A DNA stretch of 64,000 bases from Siphonodentalium dalli (GCA_032622095.1 CP136064.1:215464205-215528204); one strand, 5' to 3'. Positions 46,399 through 58,208 are shown, counted from the stretch's first letter. The notes: a model not told the origin generated them from the letters alone. Translations and numbers: made by a program.

Positions 46399-46479
46399 TT
46401 GGGCGATTAGTCGACGAAAGTAAATAACCGTCGACTACCGCACCTGTCGAAGGTTAATCGAATAATCGTGGCAAGCCTA
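45754..46479. mobile_element. hAT-like non-autonomous element
   Basis: The ends TAGGGTTGCCACGACTA and TAATCGTGGCAAGCCTA are inverse (TAGG, TTGCCACGA on each arm). They are flanked by ACTTCCAT (45746-45753) and CCTTCCAT (46480-46487), an 8-bp duplication with one difference. Subterminal words CGACTAATCGA and ATTAGTCGACG are also inverse. The length of 726 bp includes 41 consecutive C. There is no ORF. TIR type and 8-bp duplication fit hAT. Confidence 0.75.
46358..46398 (+). repeat. Poly-C tract, 41 bases
   Basis: An uninterrupted run of C inside the hAT-like element. Runs this long are unstable in vivo and hard to sequence, so the true length may differ. Confidence 0.9.
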
Positions 46480-46997
46480 CCTTCCATGACTGAAGCTTCC
46501 AGAAATTTTGCGAAAACCCTATGCCAATGCATTCTCTTATAAATGTGAGTCTTCCATATAACAGAATGCACTGGCACAGGGTCTTTAATGCTGCACCAGC
46601 ACAGCTCCTTCATGAAAGGGTTAATATACATGCTTCCGTAAATTTACAAGATTAGTTAAAGATGGTGTACATGTATCTCTTCCTTGACATTTCTCTATTG
46701 ATTCTGGGGTACAAAATACTAATTTAGTCTTAAAGACCAGCAGCCTTTGTCGCTAGGAAATAATGTTTTTCTTCAATTATTTTCTATGAATTGGGACAGA
46801 AAATCTATTTTGTTATAGAAGATTACAACATTTCTGATTGGAAGTATATCTCTTGACAACACCTTTATATGAAAGTATGTGCAACAATAGAAGTTTCTCT
46901 TGTGTGCTTTTGGTAATAGTAACGTGTCTGGAGTTTAGAAATTCTGTATTTTTATGTTGGAAGTGCTACCGGAAACAGGTCTGAGAATATGATGCCA

Positions 46998-47260
46998 GAC
47001 ATTTTCAGAATTTGGGCCCCAGAGGGTGAATTTAGTGATCACTAAGTTCACCCTCTGGGGACCTCATTCTGCTCAGGCCTCATCTTCTCAAGAAAGTATC
47101 TATATTATCAAATTATAACAACTTTTTTTAGAAACCTCTTCACAAAGTTTTTGTTGTTGTTTAGTTTCTCTATATCCCCAAATTGAAAAATTGCATAATC
47201 GAGGTGCCATGCACATAATATTCACCATCTGGGAACTTAGATCTGATTCTAGGTCAAGTA
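46998..47260. repeat. Family I hairpin repeat, copy 2
   Basis: GGGCCCCAGAGGGTGAATTT pairs with AAGTTCACCCTCTGGGGACC across a short turn. It is followed by the shared tail CATCTTCTCAAGAAAG, AGTTTCTCTATATCCCCAAA and ATATTCACCATCTGGGAACT. Confidence 0.65.
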
Positions 47261-47794
47261 TGATAACTTACGTAATAAGTATTTGGTATACTAGTAAAAT
47301 GTTTAGAGTCTAGTGGGTTTACTGATTTTGCTTGGGTTAAGCTCTTTAGGTGTTTGTCACTTTTATTAATTTCTGGGGGATAAAATAATAATAGATGAAT
47401 CGATGGAAACTCTTCTCACCGAAGTGATTATGGAGAAGCCCCCAAGGTACTTGAAAAGATCAAAGGATCTTCTCCCTCTATTTATGTTGTATATGTTGAT
47501 CTATTTCAATATAGCAAACAAGAATGTCTGACCGCAGTAAAGCTTTGATTTTTGATAGGCGTTTGAGCCCACAAGCTTTAATGAGGGGCAGTGGGTTGCC
47601 CAGGGTGTCCTATGCAGTTGAAGCTGAGGTGCAGAGCGAGTTGATGCGCTGAATTAAAGGACAGGGTCCTGTAATGCAGGTAGGAAGGCTTCTATCAATT
47701 AATATGAATTTTATATCGGTATTTTCTTACATAATGCAATAATCAAGTGGAACATTTTTTAGTTGGAGTTTTTTTTTTTTTTTATCATAAACTA
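47261..47794. other. Intergenic DNA
   Basis: No gene or shared repeat recognised. Confidence 0.35.
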
Positions 47795-48310
47795 GACTCG
47801 TGGTTTGATGGACGGTTGGTGGGAGGGTGTCTGGTTGGTGGCCCCAAACCTATATAACATAGCCATTTTTTTAATGGATTTTGACAGTTTTTGGTATGAG
47901 TTGATTGTCAAGTGTGACAGCTGCACACATAAAATTGGGCCCATCCCGACTTTCTAACCAGAGTGATGCCACTTGTTTCTATTTATAGCAATTTTATGAC
48001 CATCAGCGCGATAACTTGGAACAAACGTAAACCAATTTCATTCATATTTGGTATATGGATTTTTCACAACAATATCTCGATCGTGTTACGGATTATTTTT
48101 ACCAGAGTTACGGCCCTTAGTTTGTCTATTATTAGTGGTGGGAAAACTTTAACAAAACAACCGTTTCCATTCATATTGGGCATATGGATCTTTCACAACA
48201 ATATCTTGATTGGCTTGATTGATTTTTAGTTATTTTCTGTCGGCATATTCACTCTTTGAATCAAATATTTCACCTAATCCTCGACGAGAGCCATCTTTGA
48301 TGCGCAACCC
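47795..48310. repeat. Diverged tandem element, two units
   Basis: ATTTCATTCATATTTGGTAT with ATGGATTTTTCACAACAATA is repeated about 130 bp later with changes, with ACCAGAGTTACGGCCCTTAG between. This is the phrase pattern of the hairpin-start tandem elements. The start near GGACGGTTGGTGGGAGGGTG is not clearly a hairpin. Confidence 0.5.
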
Positions 48311-48538
48311 TTGTTTGCTACTATTTTTAGAATATTTAGATAGAGTTATCCCACATGCTATGCTCCGAATGAACGCCAGCCGTAAAATGTCCTAAATTTA
48401 TTGTAATCATATTATACCAGAAAATTCTAAATAAATTAATAATTAATTTATAGAAGCATTTCAAGACAGGTCTTCGATTCATATCTATTATTTTATACCC
48501 AGGTAACTATTATATAGAAAGACCATCTTTAAAGGAAT

Positions 48539-50536
48539 TAGTCTGTCAAAAAAATATTTTTTTTATCGTCATAATACTAATAATATATGTCTAACAGACC
48601 CATTTCGCCAAGAAAATTCAAAATCGAGCAGATAGTATTTTTATTATTATGATATTAAAAAAATCGCGGAAATATCCGAAGTCAGTCACGTGAGTGCGAT
48701 CACATGACCACAACGCGGTCACATGACCGATCATCTGCATCAACGCTTACCGATGACAGCTGTGGGTGGAGCTTGAAATAATTCCGCCAATCGCGTAACG
48801 AGTTGATAAATTACGCTGGTTAATTACCTAAGCCTTTACGATAAATAGCGATTACGGAATAAAACTGTTTGAATGTGCTGAATTATGAACTGGATTTGCT
48901 AGAATGTTGGATTATATAACGAATAATGATGGCTAAAATGCACTTTGAGGCGATAAAAGTTGTTTGAAATGAGATTAATTTATGCAGAAATGCAATGAGC
49001 GAGCGGAATATCGTGCGAAACAAATTTAACTGTTTCTGAAAGAATACAAGTTAGGCCATATGCCGGTACTTCATTCTTCGTTGTATGGTACCAATTTCGG
49101 AGGATAGTTTACACACTAGTGTCATCCCGTTGTGCGCTATATGCGTACAATTTTAAATACAAATGGGGTGCGATTAAAAAGGTGGTGGTTATTGTACTAG
49201 TACATGTATCATGATGGCTTATATTCGTCATAATGATGTTCCTGTCTGTTTCTTCACACGAAACATTTTGTGTGGAAAAGTGCACGACTGTGAACAGCTT
49301 GCTAAAATCCTTCCAGTCAAGATCGATAAGTGAGTAAACAAAATAATTCACTCGAATACACAACAGACTGTTGAAACTACAAAAATTATTAGTTAGGCTG
49401 CAGTTTGGCATAATGACATTTTTTTAATTGAAGGCTAGCCTGGCATTGTTTTTCAGTTTGTGTTTGTTGTTCGTTTTATTTTACGTTTTGATGGCACATA
49501 TTGACTTTCTAGAGAGGATTTTTTTGAATTGTTAGCATAGCAAAACTCCAATGATTGCCTCTAATAAAGAGCGTCCATGTTTTCGTCGCGGTGTAGACAA
49601 TAAAGAGCGTTCTCAATTATGAACGTGCTTTATTTCGATATGTCATGTTTTGTATGTGGTATTGTGACAATTAAATATAAAGAGCGTCCATGCTTCCGTC
49701 TCCCAAAAGTGGTAGACAATAAAGAGCGTTCTAAATTACGCACTGTGTTGTCTTTTTGGAGGTACTAAATAATGGATCGCTAGCCCGCCCACAACTGAAC
49801 ACACTACATCTACTAGGCATCTTGGAATATGTGGCGATGACAGATACTCGGGATATTTATAAAGTAAAACAACAAACAAACACAAAACAAAAGCGCCTAA
49901 ATAGAGTTAACATTATTCAGCCCAGTGTTTATATAAATTTGGGCGCTTCTTATATAAGTATGACCAGAGAGATAATGTTCTTTCTATTCACTTTGTGGCA
50001 TTTTAGAGTGCAAACAAGTTCGCAAATGACACTGATGAATAGTCGCTGAGTGATTACAAATCACCGAGTGAATACGCGAGACAATCAAAGCACTAATACT
50101 GCCATCTATTCACCAAAACAGACACGTGCCGGCATGTTATTAATGGCTACAAAAACAACAACCATTCTAGGCGCTATTAATTACTGTATTCACAGAATTA
50201 TTGTCTTCTATTCCAGATAAACGGCCAAAGCGTAACGTAATCTGTACACCACACGCGCACATACGACTCCGCATTTTAGTATCGACTGACTTACTATTAC
50301 GTCATCGTAGTCTGCATAATAAACTCCGGCTCCGAATCTGTGTTTTTAATTTGCTCCCCACAAGTACGTCACTCGTAGTTTAGTCACGGAAATCTCCGAA
50401 TACCGGTGGTGGTATTATTTATTTATTTTACGGGTTATTTATTATGCGATCGGAATGGGACTTGGATCATTTTAATCACAACAGGGAGGGCTTTCCGATT
50501 GCGTTTTGTAGTTTCTAGACCGAATAAATCCTTTAA
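48539..50536. mobile_element. 2-kb TTAA-flanked element, family D, copy 2, uninterrupted
   Basis: TTAA at 48539-48542 and 50533-50536, with ends AGGAATTAGTCTGTC and GACCGAATAAATCCT. Nearly identical to the three pieces of copy 1 (19818-25915). It reads straight through the two places where copy 1 carries elements X and Y. Internal frames (49411-49109, -; 50201-50383, +) have partners in copy 1 but differ by amino-acid changes. Confidence 0.85.
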
Positions 50537-50742
50537 GGAGTTGACTAAAATATCAGTCATTTCTTTATGAAAGATCACCTATAAATAAACCACTAATCAT
50601 GTTCATCTATATAATTAAAATGTAGGGTCTGTCCGTCTGAATTTTTCTCCCAAACTGCTGTGCGATGTCAACCAAATTTGGTGTGGTGACTCGGGGTATC
50701 ATGTCGAAGGTTATAATGGCGTTAGTTTTTCAAATTTTTTAT

Positions 50743-51090
50743 TTAAAGGTACTTTATCCGATTAAGCACCCCTAAATTACTATTTCTTTGGCTTCGGGGG
50801 TAAAAAATATTTGCGGGTGTAAGATGGATAACTCTAAAATCAGGTGGTTATTATTGTTAAAAATTAACAACTTGATTTTAGAGTTATCCATCTTACACCC
50901 GCTATTTGTCTGTTTGAGCACGAGGCAGACCAAATTACTGGCCCAAATCTCGAGAAATTAACGAACTTCAAAAATCGATATCTGATCACTCTGAGCTTTG
51001 ATGTGTGGGTTCCTCGACTCAAATCAAATATTTTTTACCCCCGAAGCCAAAGAAATAGTAATTTAGGGGTGTCGGATTGAGTACCTTTAA
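50743..51090. mobile_element. TTAA-flanked MITE, family B, copy 2, complete
   Basis: The ends pair AGGTACTTTATCCGATTAAG with GTGTCGGATTGAGTACCT. The inverted similarity continues through CACCCCTAAATTACTATTTC and TTTGGCTTCGGGGGTAAAAA, more than 60 bp per arm. TTAA at 50743-50746 and 51087-51090. An internal hairpin pairs GATGGATAACTCTAAAATCA with TGATTTTAGAGTTATCCATC. Confidence 0.85.
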
Positions 51091-51314
51091 AAATATTTAA
51101 TGAAATAAATTTTAGAAAATATTTATTTTTAAATAAGCTCACTATGGGCCTATTTCATAATCAAATAAGTCCAATATGAACCTATGTGAATATCCAGGTC
51201 CAATATGAACCTATTTGCATGAGAATATGTTGCAGCACCAGATGTATGCTCTTTATACATGTGTTTTCACTGTGAGGGAAAGAACCTTGTGAAGGATTGT
51301 GTAAATAGTCATGG

Positions 51315-51436
51315 ACCTATACACAGGTCCCCAGAAAAAAAATTGTGACCTCACCCCCAATAGTACTTAATCCTATAGGATTAAGTACTATTGGGGGTGG
51401 GGGTCAATTTTTTTTTCTGGGGACCTGTGTACCTAT
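51315..51436. repeat. Near-perfect 110-bp hairpin with ACCTAT direct repeats
   Basis: ACACAGGTCCCCAGAAAAAA, then CACCCCCAATAGTACTTAAT and CCTATAGG, fold back on themselves with only a few mismatches. ACCTAT stands outside each end (51315-51320, 51431-51436) as a possible target duplication. A decayed relative is at 2651-2775. Confidence 0.8.
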
Positions 51437-52010
51437 ATGCCTATTTAGGCTTAATGCATAGTAACGTGGTATAGGCACATCGATGAGTAGAAACTTGAAT
51501 AGAAAGAGTTCATATGGACACAGTATCAGTAGAACCTGTATTATGAATGTCTCTTGTTATTGTAACTGAAGAATGTCTGGTAATACCAGTATAGGGCAAG
51601 TGAGGTGAAATTGGTTGTCTGGAGACAAACGACAAGTGCAGTTTTGTCTCGATTCTGGCCTGCAGACAAATGACATCATGAAACATGACATGACGTTATA
51701 ACTGGTTATCATAAAGCTAAGCAACAAAATTGATTGAAAATGAAACTATAATAACTGTTTATATATAAATACTTTTAATTATTAATTATCACATAGGAAT
51801 TCATCGGAAGTTGTGAAGTAGAACATTTTCTTTTTATTTGCATTGGTCCATTATGGATTCCGCGCTATTGCGAACCAATGCCGGAAGTCGAGCAAACATT
51901 TCAACATGGTATATCGTAAATTATGTGTGACGTCACTTGTACATACGCCTGTTACCTACACACAACCCCGAGCGTTGTTGTAACTATCTATTCTGAGAAA
52001 TAACAGACGA
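51437..52010. other. Intergenic DNA
   Basis: AT-rich, no gene or shared repeat recognised. Confidence 0.35.
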
Positions 52011-52017
52011 GCAACCC

Positions 52018-52220
52018 CCCCTTGTGGCTCAGTTGGTGAGGTGCATTGCATTATATTAGGCCAACTTGGGTTGTCCAACGATGGCGAAACTGTTTAGATT
52101 CCCATTAAGTGCGAATGTGTGATCCACATGGAGGGAAAGTATCTGCTTTGTGTATCTGGACAAGTTTGTTCCAGGCGGGTCAGTGGTTTCTATCTGCAGT
52201 GGAGTAATTTTTCATGCTTA
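52018..52220 (+). repeat. tRNA-derived SINE candidate
   Basis: CTTGTGGCTCAGTTGGTGAG resembles a tRNA A-box head. About 75 bp of tRNA-sized sequence and an unrelated body follow. The acceptor stem does not pair well, so a working tRNA is unlikely. The 3' end is unclear. Confidence 0.4.
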
Positions 52221-52316
52221 CCTTCTATCAATGGCAATATTTTTGGTGAGTTTTAGGTTCAAGTCTGGTTTGATCTGTATTCAACTACCCAGCAAAATGT
52301 AGAATTAATAGACTTA

Positions 52317-52571
52317 TTAACCCTTCCATGACTGGAGATTCCTGAAATTTTGCGAATACCCTGTGCCAATGAATTATCTTCTATATTCAAGTCTCCCATA
52401 GGGAGCCTCACCTATATAAGAGAATACATTGGCCTAGCAATATTTACCTTGTAAGCCAGTTCATTGACTTATATATGCGAGGCTCCCTATGGGAGATTCA
52501 CATATATAAGAGAATGCACTGGCACAGGATATTTAATGCTGCACCAGCACGGCTCCTGGCATGAAAGGGTT
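52317..52571. mobile_element. Family E MITE, copy 2, with two palindromic cores
   Basis: TTAACCCTTCCATGACTGGA begins it and CTCCTGGCATGAAAGGGTT ends it. Inside are two versions of the core palindrome CATTCTCTTATATATGTGAG, GCTCCCTATGGGAGCC-type, separated by CCTAGCAATATTTACCTTGT. TTAA at 52317-52320; the right TTAA has decayed. Confidence 0.7.
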
Positions 52572-53124
52572 GGTGGTAGCATAAGTGCTCAAAACCTACT
52601 GCAAAGGGACACCAACTGTATGGAGTTCCATAATCACCATAAGAAGAAACACCATTATTCAGATTAAGTACAATTTATTGAAATGTACTTTTTTCTATGT
52701 CATTAACATAATAGATTAAAATACGTACATATATACATAAGGAATATTTACATATAGACACAATCAAGAACAAAATCCAAGTGATGAACACCTTAATGTA
52801 GACTAACAAACATGAATATGAGTTTGTGAAAACGCATTGCACTAGAAGGTTTTGTTTTGATTTGGCTATTCTGTACACTTTATATATTCTGTTAGCAAAT
52901 TATTTCAATTCTGAGAATGGAGCACAGTGTATCAGAATCAGCATGTGTAGGATTCATAGAAATTAAAAGACACACATGATGGTGGCAAATTACAATCTAA
53001 AGACTGAGTATTTTATATATCAGTGGGACAAGAATTCAAAATCAGTCACAAAAATAAAGGCCAAGTCTAAGAAAATGTTATTGAAAGTGAAGATTTGAAT
53101 TGTAATTTTCGACAGAATTTTAAC
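52572..53124. other. Intergenic DNA
   Basis: AT-rich; no gene or repeat recognised. Confidence 0.35.
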
Positions 53125-53331
53125 ATTATATAAAATATATGCCATATAATATACCATTTGAAAGAGGAAGCTCCAAAACGTATTTTCTATTTATTCGATG
53201 TAATAAACTGAACATGTTTTTGTTAAGAAACCGATTCCTGTTCTGTGCTGAAGTTTCTGCACAGTCTATTATTTTCAATGGAAGGGGAATAACTCTTTAT
53301 ATTTAGATACAGAGTTATTCCCCTTCCATTG
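53125..53331. repeat. Family A MITE fragment with internal hairpin
   Basis: ATATACCATTTGAAAGAGGA and AGCTCCAAAACGTATT match family A. At 53269-53331 TTTTCAATGGAAGGGGAATA pairs with TATTCCCCTTCCATTGAAAA around AACTC and GAGT. Both termini are missing. Confidence 0.6.
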
Positions 53332-53505
53332 AAAATAATCTAAAGTTTGAATTAGTCGGAAATATGGCTTGTTGCCATTCATCGGAAAGCTCTCGGGGGA
53401 GAGCTTTCCGATGAATGGCAACAAGCCATATTTCCGACGAAATCCTGAAAAGTTACCCATAATTATGCTGTGGTTAAGGAGTCGATTATTTAGAGCATTA
53501 CTGTA
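53332..53505. mobile_element. Fold-back MITE family J, copy 2, left arm shortened
   Basis: AATTAGTCGGAAATATGGCT to the turn TCGGGGGAGA, and then the full right arm to GAGCATTACTGTA. The outer part of the left arm is lost where it joins the family A fragment. Confidence 0.7.
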
Positions 53506-53553
53506 TATAAACCATGTGTTCCAATGATTTGAGCTTTTCTCCACCTGATATAT

Positions 53554-53778
53554 CATTAAAGATATTGTGCCAGTACATTCTCTTATATATGCGAGTCTCC
53601 CATTTGGAGCCTCACATAAATAAGAAGCACAGGCTTACAAAGTCAAGGTAAATATTGCTAGGCCAATGCATGCTCTTATATATGTGAGGCTCCCTATGGG
53701 AGACTCGCATATATAATAGAATGCATAGGCACATGGTTTTTGTAAAATTTCAGGAAGATCCAGTCATGGAAGAGTTAA
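53554..53778. mobile_element. Family E MITE, copy 3
   Basis: Contains the core palindromes CATTCTCTTATATATGCGAG and TGAGGCTCCCTATGGGAGAC and the end CCAGTCATGGAAGAGTTAA. The left arm is partial. Confidence 0.65.
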
Positions 53779-54161
53779 ACAACTTGTGTGAACACATCAT
53801 GTGTGCCTTTAAGTGATTTTAAGTAATAAATGATAGGGATATGCTGGCAAGAGTTGAGCTGTAAAAAAGATATAACCAGATGAGCAATCTTGATATGCAT
53901 CAATTTTATTTAACTGAGAACAGAATAATTTATTTTCTCTCTGTTCTGTTTTTTAACTGGATTTGCTTATCACTGTATCAATACTTCGACACTGCCAAAA
54001 ATGAGCAAATAATGGCAGACTGAACAAAACTATTATCACAAATTAAAGAGTTAGATATACATGTACTACGAAAATTTGGAAAATATTAGTCCGTCTTTGT
54101 CCAAGGTGATAGTAGGCAGTGAAATAGAAATATGGGCATGTTGAAAAATAAAGTAGTGTTG

Positions 54162-54360
54162 TTAACCCACACCCTGTGCCAGTGCATTCTCTTAAATATG
54201 CAAGTCTCCCATAGGGAGCCTTGCCCATGTAAGAAGATGAACTGGCTTACAATGTCAAGGCCAATGTATTCTCTTATATATGCGAGGCTCCCTATGGGAG
54301 AATGCATAGGCACAGGGTATTTTGCCAAATTTCAGGAAGCTCCAGTCATAGAATGGTTAA
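54162..54360. mobile_element. Family E MITE, copy 4
   Basis: TTAACCCACACCCTGTGCCA at the left, core palindromes, and CTCCAGTCATAGAATGGTTA at the right, with TTAA at both ends (54162-54165, 54357-54360). Confidence 0.7.
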
Positions 54361-55349
54361 CTGAACAGCTCAAATTAATTGTTATGAAGCCTTGTTTAAC
54401 AAGCATAACTGAAGAGAATCATGTATTAATTTCTCATATATTTTCTAGTGAGGTTCCCCTGCCAATTTATGTATAACATTGCATTGAAAGTACATAGGGG
54501 CAGACATTGAGGAAATTAACTGGATATAAATTGAGCGATGGAACATTTCTGTACCCTAAAGAGATATGGCTGAGTGACTGAGGATGTGAGGTAAATCCAC
54601 ACGTTTGAGCATCAATTAGAATGGGTTTTGACTTTTTTAAAACAAATATTGTTATCTAATGTATTTTCATATTTATGCCAACATTTTCCCTTAAAGAAGC
54701 CCTCATTCAATTCTCTCATGATAATTTAAATAAAAATATTTCAATTATCTTATCACATAAGTAATGTTCTAACATTATGAGTTACGCCATTGAGAAAAAA
54801 TTATAAACACACTAAGGAAACTAGTCGTCGATGAGTATTTAGTATGGAAAGGTTTAATAAATAAATAAAAGTCTGTTGTTCACAAGCAGTGATTATAAAT
54901 CACAAAAAATCTCAGTGGTCAATCTATGTGTTGAAAATAATTTTTTTATCAACCTCATTGTAAACACTTGGATAAGCTTTTGTGTTTGGATTTTAAATTG
55001 AGGGAATTGTGGTAGAAGGTTATTCGAAAGACCTGAAGTTGAATCTCATGCTGATTCGACATACCATTTTGAGTAAGGGCAGTAGGCATATATTTCTTGA
55101 AAAACTAATTTTTTAATTTTCATGATAAAGCCCTCAAAAGATGAGAAATGTGACATGGTCAAACTTTCTTTGGAACGGGAGGTAGCATGAATGTATAAAG
55201 AATAAAAAAATTGCTGTATTATTATAAGAAAAGATTGTATAATAGAAATCAGATCAGTTCAATATAGAGGGTGTAAGTAAACAAAACAGTTCATGGCTAT
55301 TAGTACTTTTCTGATATATAAACTGAATAATAAAATATTAGTCCATATA
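54361..55349. other. Intergenic DNA, family G end fragment at 54825
   Basis: AT-rich. GATGAGTATTTAGTATGGAA followed by AGGTTTAA (54830-54857) resembles the family G terminus. Nothing else recognised. Confidence 0.35.
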
Positions 55350-55606
55350 TTAACCCTTTCTTTACTAAATGGATTCTCCCAGAGTGGAATATTCTTTTAT
55401 TCATTTTGAGGGGTTTTCAGGTAAAATAAGCAGACAACAGATAATACAAGTACAGAAGTACAAGTATAATACAGAAGTCTTATTTTTTGCAGGGAAATAT
55501 TCAGATAATAATTTCAACGACATATGGTCGTTTGTTGAACATATAATCTGAACATTTCCTATGGGATATCTGCTCATTAATAAATATTTAGTATAGAAAG
55601 GGTTAA
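55350..55606. mobile_element. TTAA-flanked MITE, family G, complete copy
   Basis: TTAACCCTTTCTTTACTAAA at the left pairs with ATTTAGTATAGAAAGGGTTA at the right, with TTAA at 55350-55353 and 55603-55606. Internal palindrome TTCAACGACATATGGTCGTT. A partial copy is at 13768-13962. Confidence 0.75.
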
Positions 55607-55776
55607 CAACAATGGAATTGCACCTGTTTATATAGCTAACTAGCAGTGTGAATCAAGAGATAACAGGTTACACTGAAAATTGAAGCACTATTGTTCATAA
55701 TGAAATTTTACAACCATAGTTCATAATATGATGGTTAAAGATGATCTCAGGCTTCCAGACACATTCATTTAATATA

Positions 55777-55941
55777 TTATCCCTTACATGACAGGTGCTA
55801 AGCTGGTGCGGCATTAAAGATCCTACGCCAATGCATTCTCTTATATTTGCGAGTCTCCCATAGGGAGGCTCTCATATATAAGAGAATACCTTGGCACAGG
55901 GTTTTCAAAACTTTTGTGAAACTCCAGTCATGGAAGGGTTA
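55777..55941. mobile_element. Family E MITE, copy 5
   Basis: Reads CCCTTACATGACAGGTGCTA, the core palindrome CATTCTCTTATATTTGCGAG with GAGTCTCCCATAGGGAGGCT, and the end CCAGTCATGGAAGGGTT. TTAA itself has decayed at both ends. Confidence 0.6.
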
Positions 55942-56403
55942 TATTTCTACAATCTATTTTCACAAATATTTTGAAAGGAAAAATGATACACAACATCGGC
56001 TAATTCACATCAAATTAAATTGTGACATGTCAAAATTAGCCAGACTTAGATATGACAATTTCACACTTTAGATGCCAGTTGTTATAGCTTGTGAATCTTG
56101 TGAATGTATCACATGATATTTGGGCACAAATGTGATCACCTGTGAAAAGATGGCTCACTTGTGACATGTCTGCAAAGCTGGTTACGAAATTGATCTCAGC
56201 CTTGTGACAATGACCTCATCAGAACTGACAAGGCTAGATTATCTGAGTCACTTAGAATTTGCAAAGAGTAATTATTAAAAAAAAAAAATGAATTTCCAAG
56301 AATATTGTCCTACATACATGATAGTGTTGGACTCATATTTCAATCAAAAGGAACAAGATAAAAAGTGCCAATGTCTTTTTACAAAAATTATCTTGTGGTT
56401 GTA
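55942..56403. other. Intergenic DNA
   Basis: No gene or repeat recognised. Confidence 0.35.
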
Positions 56404-56698
56404 TTAAAGATGCATAATCCGAATTAACGCTCGCAAATTACTATTTACTTGGCTTCTGGTGGAAACAATATTTGATTCGAGTCGAGGAACCCACCCATCA
56501 AAGCTCATAGTGATCAGATATAAATTTTTTAAATCTATTATTTTCACCACCGATAAAATTTAGTGGCTTGACTGTGGTTATCATTATTTTTGGGCAATTA
56601 ATCGATTCTGATAACTGAAGTGGCATTTAAAAAAAAGAAGTTTGTTGTGTTGCAATCTGATGATATGGGGACCATCAAATCGGATTGAGTACCTTTAA
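56404..56698. mobile_element. TTAA-flanked MITE, family B, copy 3
   Basis: The left end is AGATGCATAATCCGAATTAA; the right end CAAATCGGATTGAGTACCT. TTAA lies at 56404-56407 and 56695-56698. It shares GAACCCACCCATCAAAGCTC with the other copies, in the opposite orientation to copy 1. Confidence 0.75.
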
Positions 56699-57257
56699 GT
56701 AGTGTGAAGCCTGGAGACCATCTTTAAAATCTTGTGGTTATAGGAATTAATCTTGGAATCTAGGAATTAATGTTGATGAAGTAAATACGAGTAGGGAAGA
56801 TATAGCTTAAACAGATTAAAAATCTCTGCATGACTAAATAAATTACGAACACAACCGCAATATATTACAACTGAAAATTACAAAATGGTATCAATCATAG
56901 GTTTATAGGGTATAAATGATAGATTTGTTTAGCAACATAGGGGATGTGGGGGCATCACAAATGCATCAAATGTCATTACGAAATGCAAATTGCACAAACA
57001 CGAAACTAGGCATGACAAAAGCTTGCATATGATCTGCTGCGAAATATTAAGACCGAGTTCTGCTTAGTGCATGAATTGATTTGTAGATATTTGCTTGTAA
57101 TAAAAGTTTGTTGTGTGCAAAGTATTGTCAGAGTATTGAAACTATTTATAAATAGTAGTGATACAATAATGTATCTCTACAATAAGAGCTCTTTCCATCA
57201 ATGTATCACATTATTATAATCAATAAATTTGAAAAATGATCAAGGAAATAAATTTTA
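56699..57257. other. Intergenic DNA
   Basis: AT-rich; no gene or repeat recognised. Confidence 0.35.
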
Positions 57258-57298
57258 TGGGTTGATACAAAAATCGGACTTGGCACTGAAAGGGTTAA
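57258..57298. repeat. Family F MITE arm
   Basis: GGGTTGATACAAAAATCGGA then CTTGGCACTGAAAGGGTTAA matches the end of the family F element at 62209-62686. Only one arm is present, with TTAA at 57295-57298. Confidence 0.6.
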
Positions 57299-57467
57299 CT
57301 TTTCCTTCTGTTCCATTAATTAAACTATTTTACAGGAAGAAGTATCTCAGTTTAATTCTATAACTTGAATAAAACATCTATGTTTTCAAAAATGTTGTAA
57401 AATTCGTGTATAGTTTGTCGAATGAGTTGAAATAAATATTTTTTCTCCCCCTGCATCAACTCCTTTC

Positions 57468-57830
57468 GGGCCTGAGAATATGGTGCCAAACATTTGCAGA
57501 ATGAGGTCCACAGAGGGTGAATTTAGTGACGCTACCCCCCGCACAGCAGGCTAGCTTCACTAAATTCAACTCTGGAAACCTCATTCTGCTTCGGCCTCAT
57601 CTTCTCTGGAAAGTGTCTTTATTATCAAATTATTATCAAATTATTACCGTAGTTTTTTGTTGGTTTCTTTAGAAACTTCTTTTTGAAAGTTTTTTTCTTA
57701 TTTAGTTTAGTTTCTCTATATCCCCAAATTGGTAGGCGACACATTTCATAATCAAGGTGCCCAATGGGTGCAGCACATCACAATATTCACCATCTGGGAA
57801 CTTAAATCTGAGTCTAGGTATGCCATAGCA
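57468..57830. repeat. Family I hairpin repeat, copy 3
   Basis: AATGAGGTCCACAGAGGGTG with AATTTAGTGACGCTA is inverted at CTAGCTTCACTAAATTCAAC and CTCTGGAAACCTCATTCTGC. The shared tail follows (CATCTTCTCTGGAAAG, TTCTCTATATCCCCAAATTG, ATTCACCATCTGGGAACTTA). Confidence 0.7.
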
Positions 57831-58114
57831 GATTTCTTCCTATAATGCAATAAACTCTGGTAACAAACAAATATCTAGAAACAGATAGACAGCTAAGCAA
57901 GACTCAGACTAAAAAATAAGCACTTACACCTGGGATCATGTCAAGTAGTCAGCAACATCAGATCACATATGACTGTGATAACAGGTAAAAAGGTCACCTA
58001 ATTAAACTGAATGATGCCAATTACTTTGATTAATTCATGGGCGGAAATCGATGTCTCAGGCGTCCAGAAATGACCCCGCGCCGCTCTGGTATTGCACACG
58101 CACGCCCAAAGTGT

Positions 58115-58208
58115 TACAGTAATGCCCTAAATAATTGACTCCTTTACCACAGCAGAATTACCCATAATTCTTATGTGGTTAGAGTCGATTATTTAGGGCA
58201 TTATTGTA
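58115..58208. mobile_element. Fold-back MITE family J, copy 3, internally deleted
   Basis: TACAGTAATGCCCTAAATAA to GGGCATTATTGTA. Only the outer arms remain, joined near CATAATTCTTATG. Confidence 0.7.

Larger units (their letters stand above)
45741..46624. mobile_element. Family E MITE, copy 1, split by a hAT-like element
   Basis: The left end CTAACACTTCCAT is separated from its continuation CTTCCATGACTGAAGCTTCC by the insertion at 45754-46479. The right part reads TGCCAATGCATTCTCTTATA and then CTGGCACAGGGTCTTTAATG, CTCCTTCATGAAAGGGTTAA. TTAA closes it at 46621-46624. Confidence 0.65.

Noticed and set aside
49109-49411. A - strand frame of about 100 codons with a close partner at 20416-20688, which could suggest a conserved gene
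   Set aside because: Both lie in copies of the same TTAA element. The differences between the two are nearly all amino-acid changing and one end differs completely, which does not fit selection on a protein. No known domain.
52018-52095. A possible functional tRNA gene
   Set aside because: An A-box-like head is present but the acceptor stem and T arm do not pair. Treated as a SINE head.
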